This document shows positions 41,069-43,724 of a stretch of DNA of 43,724 nucleotides, piece after piece. The stretch is from an uncultured Clostridia bacterium. Lineage in GTDB: Bacteria > Bacillota > Clostridia > Lachnospirales > Lachnospiraceae. The stretch lies in assembly GCA_946629525.1 (NCBI GenBank), contig CAMOXU010000008.1, positions 1 through 43,724 of the forward strand, given 5' to 3'. The number at the start of each line of letters is the position of its first letter. Positions within the stretch are counted from its first letter, which is position 1. Below the pieces are notes generated by a model that was not told the DNA's origin, did not search any database, and saw nothing but the letters and a program-made list of their open reading frames with translations. The position numbers and the translations under genes were made by a program.

Positions 41069-41160
41069 GCAATCGTTGAGAGAAGTGCGAGTATGAGCAT
41101 AAATGCCAGCACCGCAATGCCGAGAGCGGCATCCGTGGACTGCTTTTGTTTTTTGAACAT
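41053..41160 (-). CDS. 35-residue single-helix membrane peptide
   Basis: This small gene has all signals of a real one. Promoter TTGTCG-17-TATAAT is at 41203-41231, AAGGAG lies seven bases before the ATG, and a terminator overlaps the stop. The product begins MFKKQKQSTD, has one hydrophobic helix (AALGIAVLAFMLILALLSTI, residues 11-30) and ends ADSRN. It should insert in the membrane with the basic N-terminus inside. No known family is recognised. It is divergent from the VanZ-like gene. Confidence 0.65.
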   Translation of the reverse strand: MFKKQKQSTDAALGIAVLAFMLILALLSTIADSRN

Positions 41161-41202
41161 ATATCTGCTCCTTTGTGTGAAAAAACAAATGTCGACAGGT
41201 TC

Positions 41203-41231
41203 ATTATACTCAAAATCTTCAAAGGCGACAA
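41203..41231 (-). promoter_or_regulatory. Promoter of the small membrane peptide
   Basis: Minus strand -35 TTGTCG (41226-41231) and -10 TATAAT (41203-41208), 17-bp spacing. On the plus strand TATACT (41205-41210) overlaps it and could be a weak -10 for the VanZ-like gene, so the two promoters may compete. Confidence 0.6.
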
Positions 41232-41247
41232 GTAAAGGAGTTTAATA

Positions 41248-41772
41248 TTGAGGATAATTCGCAAATATTTCTGGTACCTTCCGTCGGTCATCTGGATGTG
41301 CGTGATCTTTTCATTTTCCGGGCAGACGGCTGAAGTGTCCTCGGGAATATCACTCAAAGTTACGCAGTGGGTCGTCCGCTTCATCGGGATCCTTCGGGGC
41401 GGAGAGGGCGTCGATACAGAGTATCTCGTGGAACTCCTGCACCCCTATGTGAGAAAATGCGCGCATATGGGCGAGTTCGGAGTGCTCTTCATCCTTCTCT
41501 TCCTGTCCTTCCTGGCTTCGACCGTGGCGACCAGAGCGATGGCGGCAGCGGTCTTTGTGACTTTTATCTACGCATGTCTCGATGAGTTCCATCAGACGAA
41601 GGTCGGCGGCCGGGCGGGCATGTTCACGGACGTATGCGTCGACATGACCGGAGTCCTTGCCGCAGTCACGTTCGTGCTCATCGTCTATTCCTTCTGGCAG
41701 GTCAGCCATGAGAAGAAGATGGAGAGGCGGATCGCGGCGGAGAGGAGAAAGAGGCGGAGCGAGCCGGTGTGA
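41248..41772 (+). CDS. VanZ family membrane protein
   Basis: The 174-residue protein has about four membrane helices and the VanZ signatures HPYVRKCAHMGEFGVLF and CLDEFHQTKVGGRAGMFTDVCVDMTG. VanZ was named for low-level teicoplanin resistance, but chromosomal homologues are common and mostly uncharacterised; nothing here shows a resistance cluster. The C-terminus is very basic (EKKMERRIAAERRKRR) and cytoplasmic. The start is TTG at 41248, with AAAGGAG seven bases upstream. Confidence 0.85.
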   Translation: MRIIRKYFWYLPSVIWMCVIFSFSGQTAEVSSGISLKVTQWVVRFIGILRGGEGVDTEYLVELLHPYVRKCAHMGEFGVLFILLFLSFLASTVATRAMAAAVFVTFIYACLDEFHQTKVGGRAGMFTDVCVDMTGVLAAVTFVLIVYSFWQVSHEKKMERRIAAERRKRRSEPV

Positions 41773-41848
41773 GCCGTGCGGAAAGCCGGCAGAGGGAATG
41801 ACCCTCTGCAGACCGGGCCTGAACGTGCCGGAAAAGCACACGAATTCT

Positions 41849-41877
41849 TTGACAGGCAGACATCTTTAGTATAAGAT
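41849..41877 (+). promoter_or_regulatory. Promoter for ABC-F gene
   Basis: Perfect -35 TTGACA (41849-41854) and -10 TAAGAT (41872-41877), 17-bp spacing, about 45 bases before the start codon. Confidence 0.65.
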
Positions 41878-41919
41878 GACACAGGAGTGTATATTTCTAA
41901 AAAAATACAGGAGAGAGTA

Positions 41920-43560
41920 ATGATCGCTGCGAACAATGTTACATATCGTGTCGGAAAGAAGGCGCTTTTTGAAGATGTCAATATTAAGTTCACGGAGGGC
42001 AACTGCTATGGCCTGATCGGTGCGAACGGGGCCGGAAAGTCGACATTTCTTAAGATCCTTGACGGCCAGCTCGAGACGACGAACGGCACCATCACGGTGA
42101 CTCCGGGCGACCGTATTTCATTTCTCGAACAGGATCACTTTAAATATGACGAATACGAAGTCCTCGACACAGTCATCATGGGCAACAGGCGCCTCTATGA
42201 CATCATGAAGGAGAAGGACGCCCTCTACATGAAAGAGGATTTCTCCGATGAGGACGGGATCCACGCATCCGAGCTCGAGGCTGAGTTCGCGGATATGAAC
42301 GGCTGGGAGGCGGAGTCCGATGCGGAGAGCCTTCTGAACGGGCTCGGCATCGAGACCGAGATGCATCATGAGATCATGGGGACCCTCGACGGCCCGGTCA
42401 AGGTCAAGGTGCTCCTTGCGCAGGCGCTCTTCGGGAACCCTGACATCCTGCTCCTCGACGAGCCGACCAACCACCTTGACATGAGCGCGATCGAGTGGCT
42501 CGAAGAGTTCCTGATCAACTTCAGCAACACGGTCATCGTGGTCTCCCACGACCGCTACTTCCTGAACAAGGTATGCACGCACACGGCGGATATCGACTTC
42601 GGAAAGATTCGTCTGTATGCCGGAAATTATGACTTCTGGTTCGAATCTTCCCAGCTCCTCATCAAGCAGATGAAGGAGGAGAACCGCAAGAAGGAGGAGA
42701 AGATCAAGGAACTCCAGGAGTTCATCTCCAGATTCTCCGCCAATGCGTCGAAGTCCAAGCAGGCGACGTCCAGAAAGAGAGCACTGGAAAAGATCCAGCT
42801 GGATGCCATGGTGCCGTCCAGCAGAAAGTATCCGTACATTGATTTCCGCCCGAACCGCGAGATCGGAAATGACGTGCTCTTTGTCGAGCATCTCTCGAAG
42901 ACGATTGACGGGGAGGTCATATTCAAGGACCTGAACTTCATCATCAACCGTACCGACAAGGTCGCTTTTGTCGGCGGAAATGAGAAGGCCAAGACGACGC
43001 TCTTCGAGATCCTTATGGGCAATATGGAGCCGGACGAGGGCTACTACAAGTGGGGCATCACGACGAGCAGGGCCTACTTCCCGCACGATTACAATTCCGA
43101 ATTCGACAGCGATCTGACGATCGCGGACTGGCTCACCCAGTATTCGGAGAATAAGGACACGACCTATGTCCGCGGCTTCCTCGGCCGCATGCTGTTCGCC
43201 GGGGAGGACGGGATCAAGCGCGTCCGGGTACTGTCCGGAGGCGAGAAGGTCAGATGCCTTCTCTCGAAAATGATGATCTCCGGCGCGAATGTCCTGATCT
43301 TCGACGAGCCCACGAACCATCTGGACATGGAAGCCATCACAGCCCTGAACAACGGGATGATCAAATTCCCGGGCGTTCTGCTCTTCACATCTCACGACCA
43401 TCAGATCGTTGAGACGACGGCCAACCGTATCATGGAGTTCCTGCCTGACGGAACGCTGATCGATAAGGTCGGGACATATGATGAATATCTCGCTTCGGAC
43501 GTCATGGCGAAGAAGCGCCAGATCTATGTTGCGAGCGAAGACCAGGAGGCGGATGACTGA
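41920..43560 (+). CDS. ABC-F family ATPase (YkpA/YbiT type)
   Basis: ABC-F proteins lack membrane domains and act on the ribosome, helping stalled or difficult translation or protecting against antibiotics. The 546-residue protein has two nucleotide-binding domains joined by a charged helical linker (about 235-290, MKEENRKKEEKIKELQEF). Domain 1: Walker A GANGAGKST and Walker B LLLDEPTNHLD, but the signature reads LDGPVKVK in place of LSGGxK. Domain 2: Walker A is GGNEKAKTT with Ala for Gly, signature LSGGEKVR, Walker B LIFDEPTNHLD. Similar degenerate motifs occur in the YkpA/YbiT subgroup, so this is more likely a housekeeping translation factor than a resistance gene. ATG 41920 has GGAGAG upstream. 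Confidence 0.92.
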   Translation: MIAANNVTYRVGKKALFEDVNIKFTEGNCYGLIGANGAGKSTFLKILDGQLETTNGTITVTPGDRISFLEQDHFKYDEYEVLDTVIMGNRRLYDIMKEKDALYMKEDFSDEDGIHASELEAEFADMNGWEAESDAESLLNGLGIETEMHHEIMGTLDGPVKVKVLLAQALFGNPDILLLDEPTNHLDMSAIEWLEEFLINFSNTVIVVSHDRYFLNKVCTHTADIDFGKIRLYAGNYDFWFESSQLLIKQMKEENRKKEEKIKELQEFISRFSANASKSKQATSRKRALEKIQLDAMVPSSRKYPYIDFRPNREIGNDVLFVEHLSKTIDGEVIFKDLNFIINRTDKVAFVGGNEKAKTTLFEILMGNMEPDEGYYKWGITTSRAYFPHDYNSEFDSDLTIADWLTQYSENKDTTYVRGFLGRMLFAGEDGIKRVRVLSGGEKVRCLLSKMMISGANVLIFDEPTNHLDMEAITALNNGMIKFPGVLLFTSHDHQIVETTANRIMEFLPDGTLIDKVGTYDEYLASDVMAKKRQIYVASEDQEADD

Positions 43561-43605
43561 ACGAATTGCGTATCTGAGAGGACGCAGAGTCGGGGGGATC
43601 CTGAT

Positions 43606-43642
43606 AAAGACCCGGCCGGATGTATTCCGGCCGGGTCTTTTT
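43606..43642 (+). terminator. Terminator after ABC-F gene
   Basis: AAAGACCCGGCCGGA and TCCGGCCGGGTCTTT form a perfect 15-bp stem with a 5-base loop, ending in TTTTT. Leading A and trailing T make it usable on both strands. Nothing is recognised after it to the window end. Confidence 0.92.
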
Positions 43643-43724
43643 GGACTTGTGAGAAATATCGATGAATCTGCTTCCGGGACAGAAGATATTCCGCCCGGGA
43701 TCCGTACACGCATATGCGGAAGAT

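Noticed and set aside
41248-41772. Glycopeptide resistance locus because of the VanZ-like gene
   Set aside because: No vanH/A/X, vanR/S or related genes are nearby. Chromosomal VanZ-like proteins are common without resistance.
41920-43560. Antibiotic-resistance ABC-F protein
   Set aside because: The motifs point to the YkpA/YbiT housekeeping group, and nothing in the context suggests mobility or drug induction.
42118-43713. 531-codon open frame opposite the ABC-F gene
   Set aside because: It mirrors a clear ABC-F gene, runs over the terminator at 43606-43642 and has no recognisable domain.
1-43724. CRISPR array
   Set aside because: No series of short direct repeats with regular unique spacers. 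The repeats seen are dispersed palindromes.

Overview
The window looks like chromosomal DNA of a Gram-positive anaerobe of the class Clostridia, most likely a Lachnospiraceae-type genome of moderately high GC. The evidence is strong AGGAGG-type ribosome binding sites, a six-cysteine SCIFF peptide with its radical SAM maturase, a tRNA-sensing T-box leader, a fused SecD-SecF, a HemZ-type coproporphyrinogen dehydrogenase and the recJ-apt-rel gene order. No phage genes, transposase or CRISPR array is visible. This placement is an inference from gene content; species was not determined. || Layout. 1-330: 3' end of a 23S rRNA with no 5S gene behind it, a terminator, then tRNA-Trp(CCA) with its own terminator. 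500-4400: a block that looks AT-richer than its surroundings, holding a HAD phosphatase, a small orphan gene on the minus strand and an LTA-synthase-type membrane sulfatase-fold enzyme. 4500-12140: L,D-transpeptidase, a second HAD phosphatase (minus), mutY overlapping a family 2 glycosyltransferase, then on the minus strand a CNNM/CBS transporter-like protein and a lipid kinase. 12300-18060: an acidic cell-wall protein with an NPKTG-type sorting signal, the SCIFF peptide scfA, its maturase scfB, and secDF. 18087-26210: recJ, apt, rel, a metallo-beta-lactamase-fold hydrolase, hemZ and an HD-GYP protein. 26349-29443: hisS and aspS. 29450-34810: a tryptophan operon (trpD, fused trpC-trpF, trpB, trpA) behind a T-box with a UGG specifier; trpE and trpG are not here. 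35147-39017: a membrane-tethered protein of unknown function and a YfhO-like membrane protein. 39175-43642: an acidic orphan (minus), a zinc alcohol dehydrogenase, a 35-residue membrane peptide (minus) divergent from a VanZ-like protein, and an ABC-F ATPase. || Two things stand out. First, the gaps between genes are filled with short palindromic repeats of at least six kinds (called A to E and G here). Family A is an element of about 87 nt with three hairpins whose stem sequences differ between copies while pairing is kept; family C has one copy with perfect 15-bp terminal inverted repeats and a candidate target duplication; family D sits just upstream of start codons. They lie inside the trp operon, in the apt leader, and even supply the C-terminus of the HD-GYP protein. 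Second, the window holds both halves of one regulatory circuit: tRNA-Trp and the T-box that reads it, with matching specifier/anticodon and matching T-box/discriminator base.
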